DNA of 64,000 nucleotides from Adineta steineri (Eukaryota; Rotifera; Eurotatoria; Adinetida; Adinetidae), in assembly GCA_905250115.1 (NCBI GenBank), contig CAJNOI010000001.1, positions 1,180,977-1,244,976 of the forward strand, written 5' to 3'. The translations under genes were made by a program, and so were the position numbers. The notes under the pieces are model-generated. The model worked only from the letters and a program-made list of their open reading frames with translations. It had not been told where the DNA came from and searched no databases. Positions 21,853-34,852 of the stretch are shown in pieces (the stretch's first letter is position 1; the number at the start of each line of letters is the position of its first letter).

Positions 21853-23706
21853 CTATAAATCAAAAAAGTATTGATGTAGTATTATCAAATAGGGCACCTT
21901 ATATAATAGTAGAATAGATGAAAAATAGTGTCATTCAAGCGATGAAAAAAAAAGAAAAACATTTTCATTAGTCGAAAATATGTATAATTTTAATACGAAA
22001 GCACGTTCTTTAAACACGATAAGTACGGTATTGAAGGACGAAAAGAACGTCCTTTGAGGATACGAACGCTATAAAGCACAGGTAAGATATGATTACGTCA
22101 CCAATTATCACCAATAAAGTATACTATTCAACCTGTCAAAAAATATGTTTGATAAGAGAAACAAACAAGACATTATTTTGTTTGATCGGACATCATTTGA
22201 TATTGACAAAAACAAGATATACATAATAATAAGCATGTACATTATATTATTGAGTATAATTAACTATAAAAAAATACGAAATTAAATTTTCATTACAATA
22301 ATTTCATAAAAGAAAATTTTATTTTTGTGTTAAATCTATAAATCACATTTGACAGATGGTAAAATACTGTGGCTTTCTTTTTACTTTGACTGTATGCCTA
22401 TTTTCTTATATAACTAGATTATTAATCAAGATACGTATATTCGAAAAAGAAATACACAACACAAAAATATCAGCATAGGCGTGTATCAATACAATACGAC
22501 GTAGTTAAAAATTATTCGTTGATAAACCAAAAAAAACAAAGAAACTCTATTAGATACATATGAAATTTTTATAAAGCTATTGTATGATTCGATTAATTTT
22601 TGATTGTATGTACATAGATAAAAATAATCATTTATATTCAATATCTCTTTGTTATTTATTGACATATGTTTTTATTGATATCGTTAGGGAGGAAGTTACT
22701 GTTGACGTACAGATAGGTTTCATAATACTTGATTTCTTTTTCGAATTAACAGTACAGATCTCAGATAACGATGAAAACAAAGTAGATATATTGTTGTCAT
22801 CAATTTATTAAAACTATCGAACATTGATGGCGATGACAAACGATTATAAGAATATGATAATGAAGAAGATTCATTAAGAAATAACGAAAGATCTCAACTA
22901 GGAATCATAAAGACAAAAACTATATATTTGACTGATCAAATAGAGTGAGTAGCCTACGATTTATTTATATACTTCCATCTAAGTCTATATATAGGTTTAT
23001 GTCAGTTGTTTTTTCTTCCATCTGTCATTTTCCTATGCAAAAATAGATTCTTTCTCCGTTTGATTAGATAATATGTTTGTCTATTCACTCAATATGACTA
23101 AGACATTTAATTATTCTCAGAATTAATCATATATTTTCTTATTACATGTTTTGTAAGACGATTCATAACATACTAATATTACCAAATAATTAATAATAAC
23201 ACAATAACATACAACATTTTTTCTTCTTCATTGTAAAATAGAAAATATCGACGATTCTTATGTTGATTATTATTAAGATTTATTAGAATATTTATAGAAA
23301 TTCTATACATTGAATTTGTTTGCCTGAAGACATTCATAAGAAATATCTTATGAAAATAGCTCTCAACATTGTCATATTTATGAATTGTGCATCTAAGGTA
23401 GTACTTGAATGATTAACCGATTGTTTTATAACTTTATTACCAAACATTTTCACAGTTACTATTGTGCATCATCACAATAAAAATAGAGATAAAAAGTATA
23501 TCTAATTGACTTCTTATTTAGTATAAGATAGATTGACATTATCTACATTATAATCGATCGTCGATTGAATTCATATTTGTAATAAAACGAAGATATGTGT
23601 AAAACAATACATATATTTAAATAAATGTTTTCTATATACGTTCATAGAAGAGGGAATAAGGCGTTTACAACATATAGAAAAAGAAAAGAAAAAAGAAGTC
23701 AAAATA
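21853..23706. other. Long intergenic stretch, nothing recognised
   Basis: 1.85 kb, strongly AT-rich. It holds the upstream region of the ABCG gene and the 3' region of the next minus-strand gene. A 75-codon frame at 22584-22811 shows no coding character. A small inverted pair ACGTTCTTT / AAAGAACGT-like near 22000-22055 is the only local symmetry noticed. Confidence 0.5.
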
Positions 23707-26336
23707 TTAAGTAATAGTTACAGTTAACATATTTGATGATAATGGTAATGATAGTTTTTTATTTGTCGGTGTATTTGAATGATAACGTTTATTATTAGGT
23801 GATTTAATAAGATTAGTTTTTGATGTTGTTTTGACAGTTTTACGTTTATTAACTGAATGGTGTTGATCAATAAATCGTACTTTATTTTGTTTTATTGCCT
23901 TGACTTTCTCTTGTTGTTCATCATCATCTGTACTAAGAGTAAGATTATGTTTTGTTTTCTTTCGATGACTTGATATTAAACGATTTCGATATACTGTTGT
24001 TTGTTTTTCTATATCACTCGTTTCACCATCAATATTATCATATAAATGTTCGCTTGATGATGATTCATTAAGATTGTCATTAACAGTTATACCACGTAAA
24101 CGTAAACGTTGTCGAAATAATTCTTCTTGTAATTTTATTGTATGTTCAAGGTTATCATGTGTTGTATACATTGTACAAGCAGCATTTAAAACACGTTCAA
24201 GTGATTCCATTTCATCCGAATATGTACTACTTGGTAAACTTTCAGCTGTATTATATGCACTTGAACTACTTTCGTTATGTTTTGTAGATGATGTTGAACA
24301 ATGATGATGGGAACACGATGATCTTGTAGATGATCGATCGGTTGAAGATAGAGTGGGTGATGATAAAGATTGATTAAAAGTTGGTTGAGGTGTTGCAGCT
24401 ATATATTCAACATCTTCTTCAGATTGAAGTGTATAATATTTTGGTTGCTAAAAAATCAAATCAATATATTAAAATTCTATGTATATTTAAAACAAACCTG
24501 TTCTTGATTTTGTTCATGTAATTTTAATTGACTAAGACATTGAACAATATTTATATCCTATTAAGACAAGATTTATTTATTATAGACAAAAAGAAATGAA
24601 AGAATTTTTATATTACATTGCATTGAGATGTTTGTATTATTTCAGTTGAACAATTTGGACATATTGTTATTAAATTCTTCTCATCAGTTTGAATGGAAAT
24701 GTCTTGTGATAATTTACTCTCATTATTCGTCTATCAAATAAAAACAATGAGAATGATTTTTTTATTCAAATTTGATTATAAAAATAGTTGACGTTTACCA
24801 AAAAAAAGAATGCCTCGAGATATTCTTTTGTACAATTTCTCGGGTAATACTATTCGCATAATCATACTTTAGCACTTCTACTACTTTAATCCATCAAAGA
24901 AACCCAAAAGAGAAAATGACGTCGTCTGTCTTTGTTTTAGTATAGGAGCGATTGTCTGACCGCCTGAAGGTACATTTTATATGATCCTTCATCATAAATC
25001 CTAGACAGGCACATACAAAAGAGAATCTAATAAAATTATAAAAAGAAGCAATGGCTTCTTCGAGATGATATTTTGATATTATATTTTTTCTCGTTTCGTT
25101 TTCAACAAGCATCTTATTAAAAACAAAATAGCGATCGTCAAGTAGACGAACTAACACACTTAGAAGAACAATAATCTATATTGTTCTCACCGTGATAGAA
25201 AAGAGATTAATTATCTGATTATATATGAATCAATATCTCTTATTATAGTCCATAAATCATTAACGAATAAAAATAAGAGTGAATAAATGTTGATCTGATC
25301 CATCGTTCAACACTCACAACGATCACCACCCATTGATAAAGGAAAACAACTACGCACATATATATAGACATCAGACTAAACCAATTAAATGTAAAAGAGA
25401 TTACAATCAAATCAGGTGTTAAAACCTTTTCTTTTCCTTTTACTTCTTGTCATTCAATTATCACTTAACTTTTTGATCGAAACCAGCTCTTGTTCTTAAG
25501 GTTTTTTTTCTCATCTTCTTCTTCTTCTTCTTCTCAATTTTCTTTTGTGTAACTGATCAATTTACATAACACTATCATGTCAAAAGGAATAGAAATGAAT
25601 GGTTCAATTGTTTGTAATTGAGTTATAGACAACATTTTAGATAGGCCATGTGTCTTTTCAGAAGTAAACGGCGAAGAAAATGCCGATCTGATTATTATTT
25701 CAAAGTGAATAAATACACAAACATGTGGTTTTTATATGATGATTGACGCTTGAATGTGTCTGCAAGACAGATATATATTGACTAAGAAAGCTTATTTAAA
25801 TTAAGAATCATAAAATAAAAGTTATCGACTATTCTTATTTGTGTGTGTGTGTGTTATTTTTTGTTGTAACAACAAATGATCATTTACACATTTCTTTGCT
25901 AAATCTGTCTATGTTAAATAAACAAAATAAATTAAACTTAAACTAAAATTAAATCCCAAAGGATACATTCAATTAATCCTTTTAAAATATCTTGTTTATT
26001 TTCATTTATATTTCTTATCAAATAAATATCATTTAGAAAAAAGAAAGAAAGAAAGAAAGAAAGTAATTATTTTACCTTTTTTTGTTGTTGATGTCTATAA
26101 ATAAGATGTGCCATTTTCTTTTTATTTTGTTGTAAATCATTATACAACATTCCAATACGTTTAAGTAATTCACGTTCTTTTCTTTCATGTCGTAAATTTA
26201 ATTCATCAATAATAGTTTTTAATTGTTCAATTGTTTTAGATTTTTCATCAATAATATGTTTCGTCGTCATCATGTCAATAGTTGATTGTTGTTTATTATA
26301 ACGAGATAATGTTGGTGAACTGAACATATTATCTAT
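23707..26336 (-). CDS. Unrecognised coiled-coil protein with a CxxC pair
   Basis: Modelled from about five exons on the minus strand. The first visible exon (26083-26336) encodes MFSSPTLSRYNKQQ and a coiled coil of about 65 residues (EKSKTIEQLKTIIDELNLRH). After an intron of about 1.3 kb come short exons near 24617-24733 (contains LITICPNCSTEIIQ, a possible half zinc site), near 24500-24556, and a long last exon ending at 23707. The last exon has a Ser-rich stretch, then a second helix (LERVLNAACTMYTTHDNLE, IKLQEELFRQRLRLRG) and a basic, Lys/Thr-rich tail. I do not recognise the family. The first exon begins after a strong acceptor (CTCTTTTTTTCTAG), so more coding sequence may lie upstream or the leader may be trans-spliced. 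Exon borders in the middle are inferred from splice sites only. Confidence 0.6.
26040..26063. repeat. (AAAG)n microsatellite
   Basis: Five to six AAAG units in the large intron, next to the donor of the first visible exon of the coiled-coil gene. Confidence 0.8.
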
Positions 26337-29300
26337 CTAGAAAAAAAGAGTGAGAGGGTTAGAGAGAAGCTGATCTATATGTATACACAATAGGAAATAG
26401 TCGACGCCGTAGTATATATGTGAATCTATATGTATGTATATTTATGAAGGAGAAGGACATCCGTCTAGTATGAAACCGGATTTACATATATACTTGAGTA
26501 TCAAGTTCTCATCATTGAAACAATCTGTCTATATGAATCTTTTTGTTTGGTATACAATGAAGAAAAGAATGAAAATAAGCTAATCCGATCGATCCCATTT
26601 ACTCACCCACATACATCAAGATATGATGTTCATCTTCATTCTTTTCTTTTCTTTATAAGAGGAACAAATCTTCTTTCTCGATTGTCGACTTATGGACAAG
26701 AAAAAAAAAACTATAAGAAGAGAGAAAAAATCGAAGGAAAAAAAACGCAGAGAACTCTTTCTTTCTCTAATTATATAACGTTGATCTAACCTGACATATA
26801 CATACATACACACTAGCGTTTTTCTCTATCCATCATACATTTCCTGCTTTACGTTCATTTATTTGCCAGGCAAGCAGATACAACCCACTAGTCGAGTGTT
26901 GTTTGTGCATCTGCACACATAACCTCCTCCTCCCTTCCTTCGTCTGAGCCAATGCATGTATATACATATATACATACATATATGCATACACGGAGGGCAG
27001 GTTCAACAAGATTGATTCTTTCTTTTTTTTCTCTCTTACTCTTTTTTTCTCTTATTGTACAATCAGAATATTAACTGTTCAGATTAGAAACAAGTTCAGT
27101 ATGTTTTAAAGAGTAGTGTTGGTCTTATGCTACTATATATAAAATATGTATATATCATTCTCAAGTCAGGATAATAAGGCAATTGTCTAGGTTTCTTTCT
27201 ATTCTTTATCTGATTAATTAATTTGCCATGAACAGGTGTCATATTGTATATTCACGCGTCGATGAATTGAAGCGAAAGTGTCCTAGTGATGGGATACTTT
27301 TCATAACTCGATGAGAAATAATTATTTGTAGACACAAAAGAAAATGAGAAAAATGGTGCTAATAGCTTTTTTTTTTTGGAAGGACTGACTAAACAAGAAT
27401 ATGTTGTTCGTTCTCATCGAAATTTGATAATTTGCTTCGTATTTTATTTATATGATTGAGTATCAGGTGCCTATTTCAACATTCTAATTTATTCATGAGA
27501 ATAACAGTTAGTTATTCTTGCTCATATATGTATATGTCATGTGATGGTGCCAGATTGAGATAAACACTCGTTAACGAATGACAGACTTATATTCATTTGC
27601 ATGTGGAAAATCAACAACTTTTTTTTTCTCTTCAATTGTTATTCTAAATGATTACACGCACACTATGACTAGCATGATTAGATAAACAGATTCACTCGTT
27701 CTCTCTCATAGACACACATACATAATGAACCAAAATGAAAAAAGAAAAAATATATACAAATCGCATGGTGAAGGTCAATATATGGAAAGCGTGAACAGTT
27801 ACCTCACTAGCATGACGCGCCAATTCCGAGGATGTGTATATATTACTATATGTAGTACAATAGAAGATTGTATTAGTCATATTGTTAATGTCCTTCACAG
27901 AACAACAGTGGTGGTCGTGATGCACACATAGTGCATGTGAAGCGATTACATAATGAATGAAGAGAGTATAGGCGTGTGCAAGTATCATAACATACACACA
28001 AGTGGAATCTTTGTTTCACCATCTATACATACGCACACAATCGTCGACAGAATGACGATAAAAAGAGACAGAATGAATAAAAAACCTTGATGAAGAGGTG
28101 TCTTACAAAATGTCATAAGTATACATACATGCATCTATATATATATTAGAGTGCGGCACTTCGAGGGACAACAGAGATGAGAACTTCTGTTGATTATTAT
28201 AGACTGTAAGAAAAGTAATGAATAGTTAAAACTATGATGATAATGATGATGATAATAATGGTGATTGGCACCTTTGGGTGTGTTCTTGAATTTCTTACTC
28301 CCTTTCAAGTAGTAGTAATAGACGACATATGAGACAGCAATGAATTGATAAAGGTCATACAGACAGGTTAAACAAAACGGCGGTCCAATTCTTCATGACA
28401 AAATCTTATACATACAGACATACATATATATATTGTCAAATGTTTAATTACACGAAAAAATGCAGACTCTCATTACAAATAGTGAAGAGTACGTGTTGAT
28501 AAACAATAAGAATGAAGAATAATGAAGAAGAAGAAGGTGGAGAATTAGAGTTGTTTTCCATTAGAAGCACTACAATCGCATATACTCATATCTGGCTTCT
28601 TCATATTAATCAATCGTTCGATTATTGTTGGATTATTTTTTTTCAATTAAAATTGAACTTCTACTGTGGAATGAGCCATGAAAGGTCGTTTCACGGGTCA
28701 TCATCAATCGCCATTCAATTCTTAGATATGGAGACGAAGACATGAACATAAGTTCGCCTCTTGAACAACATCAAACGAAAGTAATAACTATCAATGTGGC
28801 TGATTAAAATCATGTCTTCTACTACTACTACTCATCAAATGACGTTCTCATTGATTAACATTCAGATGGTGTCATATTTTCTTTCCCTGTCTCTTTTTCT
28901 ACTTAAATTATTACAATAGAAATCTCAAGAACACGTATAGAATAATTGTACGCATCATTTCATAACAATTTTTGACGAGTCATAGAAAAGATATAAAATA
29001 AACTTGAATGAACAACCTCTCAAAACAAATAGTGCTACATATATATAGATAGATAGAGAGATAGATATATAATATCCTGTATACGAGATATCCGGTTATC
29101 ATTGGCTACATGCAATATATAGATATATAGATATATGAATGAATTTCATGATGATGCACGCAATGAATTAACACCACATCTACTTACGCCCTGACTTGAT
29201 CACTTGTCAAAATGCTTTTTTTTTGTCCTACCTATTTGACACCTTTCACCTGCCATGATCATGCTATAATTACATTTCTTTTTTGTTCTCAAATGAAATT

Positions 29301-30347
29301 GACCTATACTATTCGCTATATGTATAGAAATGCGTACATTTGACCCAAGCTTATCATAGTAGTAATTTCTATATATCATGTAGCGATCAAACAAGTACTC
29401 AATGACAACAGACGTTACCTCCTGAGAATAGAGGAAAAAAAAGAAGAAATATAACCTACCGTTCATACTAATATAAAAACAATTAAGTAGATAAAATAAA
29501 ACATAAACCTGTTGCGATCAACATTAGCATTAAATTATAACGCTCAACTTTTTTTTCTTCTTCTAATGATCATGATGATTGACAAGTGTAAAAAACTAGC
29601 TCTGCCGGCTGTTCAACAACGATCATATATAGATATTTATCGTGAGAGAGAAAAAGAAATTAAGGTGTCAGACAAGTGCGTGTGGCGTTATCAATTTTGA
29701 TATCAATCACATAATATAACAGCCTCTTATTTTATCAAATTCCGAGGTCATAAAATAACACCCTTCCGGTTTCACTCACCTGCATCGTTGCTATTGCATG
29801 CAATGATAAGTGGTTGATGGATTTGATGTGAAAAGAAAAGACAACTCTTCTTTTTTTTTTTTATATTTTACAATAGTAATACAATGAACATATATAAAGG
29901 AGGAAGAGAGAAGAAAAGGAAAGAAAGGTCAATTGACATACTTGTTGTTACTTCGATTCTAACGACTAATGAAAATGCTGTTTTGTTTGTATCTTGTCTC
30001 TTACGTAAGCATATTGATGTAGAAACAATGAGTATATACTTGATGGCGTTCATTGAAGATTGTTACTCTTTCTGTCTATGTAATTTTACTATCTCTAATG
30101 TGTGTCTTATTTTATTCCCAAAGATTGCATCATCATTTTAAAAATTACATGCATCAAATCTGTTGTTGTAACTGGGAAGAAAAAAATGAGTAATATGAAA
30201 CAAGCAATGATATTCATAATGACAAGTAAAAGTAGTTTATTGTTTTAAAACATTCAATGAATAAATTCGAATTGAGCATTTAAGAGATATCTTTGGTGAA
30301 GTTTATTAGGACAAAATATCAGTACAAAATAAATAGAAATTCTACAT
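26337..30347. other. 4-kb region without a recognisable gene
   Basis: The longest gene-free stretch in the window. It holds many short TATA, ATAC and GA runs, homopolymers of T and A, and dinucleotide-like stretches, but no exon with splice context and no tRNA-like structure. The open frames present are short and of low complexity. It is either the upstream control region or first intron of the coiled-coil gene at 23.7-26.3 kb, or spacer. Confidence 0.5.
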
Positions 30348-31728
30348 TTAACTCATTCTAGCTTTCGCTTGATCACCACGTTTCATTTCGTGTGTGATAG
30401 CTGTAAAATCGTGAATAAACATTTCAACCTAAGAATAACAAATATGGAATGAATTGAAATATTCACAATGATTTTTTACTTTTTCTAATTGTTGTCGAAC
30501 TCTTTTTACTGGATCTATAATGTCTTGACTTTCATCTTTATCAACTTTTTGTTGACGAAGTACAAGATGATATAAATTACGTACAGCTCTACGAAAAAAA
30601 TAAAATATAAGAAATAATAAGAAGAAGATGAAAATGAAAATATACAAGATAACATTGCCAAGTAGTAATGTTTTTTCAGCTGCAGTCGATTGAATAAAAA
30701 TCCAATCATTTTCAGCGCGTCTTGCATCAATTTCCGCTTGTTCAAGGTGATGTTGTAAATCACCAATACGATTATTTAATGTTAAAATTTCATTACTCGT
30801 TTTCTATACATATATCAATCAGATCAAAATTAATTAATCATATTAGACAATAAAATCTTATTAACCTGCATAAATGCATCTCGTTTTCGACGTAACATTT
30901 CTAATTGTTCTTCACGTTGAGTTTGAATTTCTAATAAGGACTAATGAATAAAAACAAAATAGAATATTTTTTCAATTGTACATCAAATTGAAATTCTTAC
31001 TTCTTTATTCGTATATAGTGTTGTATAACGATCGATTAATTCTCGAATTTCTTGAAATTCATCAGCTAATTCAACAGTCTAAAATTGAACGATAACGAAT
31101 AAATCAATCAATTATTAGAAAATAGGAAGATATACCTTTTCAAGATATTTACTATGTTCACCATATTTAGCATTTCGTGTTGTTAATTCTTCTCGTTTTC
31201 GTCTTAATTCATCGATTTCAGCTTGTAATCTTTCAATATCTTTTTGTTTTACTGATGCAAGTTCACGTTCATCATGAGCTCGTTTAAGTGCACGCATTTT
31301 TTTGGAATCAAGTTCCTAAAAAAAGATTTTCTTTTCCATATTCCTTTTTTACAAATAAATTACTTACGTTGATATATTTTTCGAAATTAGCTAAACTTTC
31401 GCGTAATTCATGTTCTTTTGAATTAAGCTTCTCGCGACGCATTTTTAAACTTTGCATTTTTAATTTAAATTCCTATAAATAATGAAATATAAATTATCTT
31501 TTTATAATAACAAAATACTTCTTTCTGGTTGGTTAATAATGATTCCGCTTCTGTGACTTCACGTTGTTTTTCCAACAATCGTGAAGTTGATGATAAATGC
31601 TCATGCTCACGTTCCGGTGGTGCACTTAAAGAAATTAAAAATCATTAAATAAGATAATTATTGTTTACTTACACTGCCAATTCTTTACTTAAAGCAGTTC
31701 GAAAATAATCTTCCATAGATGATGTCAT
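30348..31728 (-). CDS. CCDC42: CCDC42-family axonemal coiled-coil protein
   Basis: About eight exons, roughly 310 residues (human CCDC42: 316). The N-terminus MTSSMEDYFRTALSKEL matches the DDFFRTAL start of the family. It is nearly all coiled coil: LLEKQREVTEAESLL, LNSKEHELRESLANFEKYI, then the conserved RALKRAHDERELASVKQKDI (human RARALKKAEEERQ), HSKYLEKTVELADEFQEI and the C-terminal FIQSTAAEKTLLLGN, RAVRNLYHLV and MFIHDFTAITHEMKRG. CCDC42 and its relative CFAP73 act in sperm flagella and motile cilia (manchette, modified inner-arm dynein anchoring). The intron after LLLGN is open in frame and would read as a hydrophobic stretch if retained. A splice acceptor (TTCTATCTTTAG) lies 12 nt before the ATG. 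RSPH1 lies close by on the other strand. Confidence 0.9.
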
Positions 31729-31909
31729 GATTAAGATTATCTAAAGATAGAAAAAAAGCATCCTAATTGATTCTATCAATTATATGTATACAGAAGTAAA
31801 ACAAATAACAAAATGAGATTTTTAATAGTAATGTTTGATTAATATAAAAAAAATGCTAAACACATTCAAATACTGGAAGAAAAAAAAGATCTTATATTTT
31901 TATGGATAA

Positions 31910-32639
31910 TTATCTGTCGTTGATAAGTGGTTGAGGATATTGTTGAGGATATTGTTGTTTACAACCACAACATAAACAATTGACCGTTTCAGTATCTTTA
32001 GGTGCGCAAACACAAACAGTACCACAACACTAAAATACAAATCAATATTTTGCTTATCTATAAAATAGAAGTTTTCACTTACAGCACAACCTTCGCCATA
32101 ACAGCATGCTTCACATGTAATAAGATCAGCAAATTCAATTGACTAAACGTATTGAAAAGACAAAAAAAAATTGTTTTACAAATTTTATTTAAATTTACTC
32201 CTCGTTTTGGACAACATGCATCTAAACATGATTCAATAGATGTTGTATGACAACAATCACATGTTTCAGCACATGCTACACAACATTCTTGACAACCCAA
32301 ACATTGAATACCACTTCCTCTTTGCTCACAACAATTTTTTAACACACCACGATTCTTTAATTATAAATATAATATATATTAATTAAAGAAATCATTATAA
32401 TTTATTATATTTTACTTTTAGACATTCTCGAATAAGAATCAATATAATGATAATTAATATAAGACAGCATAGAATAATTACGAAGATATATGGTGGAGCT
32501 AATGCAAGATCTTTATTATTCAGACTAGTAATACCGCCAGGAAGAAACGTAGAAGGCTTTAGAAAAGATTAAAAATAAAATAATTTATATATTTAGTTTT
32601 TTTTAAATTCGAGTAAAATACTTTAACGGTCGTTGACAT
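31910..32639 (-). CDS. Cysteine-rich single-pass membrane protein, unrecognised
   Basis: Five short exons, about 155 residues. After a short N-terminal part (MSTTVK, PSTFLPGGITS) comes one strongly hydrophobic segment (PYIFVIILCCLILIIIILIL), then a cysteine-rich region with about 25 Cys, many as CC pairs (QECCVACAETCDCCHTT, CEACCYGEGCA, CCGTVCVCAP, VNCLCCGCKQQ), and a Pro/Gln/Tyr tail (QQYPQQYPQP). The layout, with a short N-terminus outside or in the lumen and a cysteine-rich palmitoylatable or metal-binding tail, recalls small CYSTM-like proteins, but no known family is clear. It starts 284 bp from RSPH1 in divergent orientation and ends 181 bp before CCDC42 on the same strand, so it could be co-transcribed with CCDC42. 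Confidence 0.75.
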
Positions 32640-32922
32640 TTTAGAATAATCATTCAATCATACAACAGATTATTGTCCAGTTGATAATCAGTTTCATTTT
32701 TTTTACGTATTCTTTCATTTTTAAATTTTTTTCTATGGTGCAGCCTCTATTGATGTAAATGTATTGATGAAAATGTAGGAATGCACTTTGTTTAATTGTA
32801 AGCATGGTAACACCTTTTGTTGTTAAGTATATTTATGATGCTAATGGCTGATGTGAAACTATGTTTATCATTGTCTTTAAAACTCATTTTTTCATCGACA
32901 ACCATTCTCCTATTCAAGCAAA

Positions 32923-34324
32923 ATGTCCGACGATGAAGAAGAAATTGGTGAAGAAGAGAATGAGAACAATTTAGGAGTATGATTAGTATTATCTTTATAT
33001 TTCTTATATCATTATTTTTTCAAAGACATATGAAGGTGATCGTAATGAATTAAATGAACGTCATGGTTTTGGAAAAGCTACATTACCTAATGGAGATACA
33101 TTTGAAGGTCAATATGAAAATGGAAAACGAAGCGGCACTGGAACTTATCGATTCACAAATACTGCACGTTATATTGGTTAGTTTTATTTAGTTAATTTTA
33201 CAGAATTTTTATTTCAAAAAACTAAAATAGGTGAATATCAGAAAAATAAACGCCATGGTAAAGGTATATTCTACTATCCAGACGGTTCAAAGTATGATGG
33301 TGATTGGAATGAAAATATTCGTGAAGGTCAAGGTACATATACATATCCAAATAATGATACTTATGAAGGTGAATGGAAAAATCATCAAAGGCATGGAAAA
33401 GGAACATATACTTATGCAGCAACAAGTATGTTTTATATCGAAAAAAAAAATGTTTTTTTTATTATTTTTAAAACATTTTATAGAAGCACAATATGTCGGA
33501 ACATGGAAGGAGGGTAAACGACAAGGTCCCGGCCAACTGCACTTTAATCAATATCGATATGTTGGTAAATTTAATGATAATTATGTAAGTAGTTTACTTG
33601 TAAAGTAATTAGCGAAAGAAAAAAACATTTACTTTTGTTTTTGTAGCCAAAAGGTAAAGGTAGATTCGTATTTAAAAATGGATATCAACAAAATGGAGAC
33701 TATCATATAACATCAATTGTAAGTGATTTTATATTAGAAAATTAATTAATAGATTAAATAAATTTAAATTGTAGGCCGATGAAGAAGATTCTGAAGCTCC
33801 ACCACAAATACAATATAAATGGATTGCACGTAATGTAACTGCAACACAACAAGATGAACCATACGATCAAGATGATGAACGAACTGAAAGTCGAACACAA
33901 GGTAATTTTATTATTAATTTTTTTTCTCTCTTGATGTTCATATATATCATGTAGAAAAGAAATATTCAAACGAGTTTGATACTATGATTTTTATCTTTCT
34001 TTTGCATTCTTTATATTTTTATTTCATTTTTAAACTCATTATTTTTATTTATAGATCAAGATGGCCATCATAAAACCCATGGTGCTGCTGGTAAGTAGAA
34101 TTTGTTTTAATTGCTTATCATTAATTTATAATTATCAAAATAGATGGTGATAATCCTGATGAATTTAATGCAGAAGGTGGTGAAGGAGCAGATGGAAACG
34201 AAGATGATGAAAATCAACAAGCGAATGATGGTTAGTTATATGAATGCATTGTAAACTTTTGTTTTATATTTATCTTATTTGTTTAGATATTCCGGGCGAA
34301 GAGCAATTTGATGAAGAAGGATGA
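32923..34324 (+). CDS. RSPH1: Radial spoke head protein 1 (MORN repeats)
   Basis: About eight exons, roughly 290 residues (human 309). The N-terminus is acidic ([16 protein letters not shown]) as in human RSPH1, followed by [17 protein letters not shown]. Six MORN repeats follow, among them [85 protein letters not shown] and [11 protein letters not shown]. The C-terminal 100 residues are acidic and Gly/Asp/Glu-rich. RSPH1 is a structural part of the radial spoke head in 9+2 axonemes and is needed for ciliary motility, which fits the rotifer corona. A polyadenylation signal AATAAA lies at 34387-34392. Order, length and repeat count agree with the family; no defects seen. Confidence 0.95.
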
Positions 34325-34386
34325 ACTAGATTTTTTTCTTTTTTCTCACGGTTTCAATGTTTTTTATCTTCGTCTTCTATTATCTA

Positions 34387-34392
34387 AATAAA
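34387..34392 (+). terminator. Polyadenylation signal of RSPH1
   Basis: AATAAA 63 bp after the RSPH1 stop codon. Confidence 0.6.
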
Positions 34393-34852
34393 GGAACAAT
34401 AATATGTCCTTTAGACATTTTTTAACTACTACTTTAGGGAACTTCAAAAAACTTTATAATTTCTAAGCATGAGAAAAGAAAATATAAAATCAGAATAAAA
34501 ACATAATAGAGAAAAATAAACGAAAGAAATATTATCACTCAGAAACAGATATTAAATGTAAACAAAAATAAAGGAAAAAAAAAATAAGCAACTAACTACA
34601 TGTGCCACAAAAAAAAATTGTATGAATTTTTAAAGAGAAGTCTTACGAAAAAAAAAAGGTATATGAAATGCTCTTTTTTCTTTTTTTTTAATATGTCACG
34701 ACATGAAAGCGTTGTGTGCAAGAATAAAAAGTGTGCATAGAATTAATATCAAAGGATATTAATGAGTGTGATCATGGTAAAATTTTGATGGCAAACATAA
34801 ACGTTTATACTAGAAAAAGGTGGGATTTCAGAGTCAAAAAAAAAGTCACTGT
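34393..34852. other. Intergenic between convergent genes
   Basis: AT-rich with several poly-A runs of 8-10; no gene seen. Confidence 0.5.

Noticed and set aside
28512-28745. Acidic 77-codon frame in the gene-free region
   Set aside because: Low-complexity start, no splice sites, no conservation argument; likely chance.
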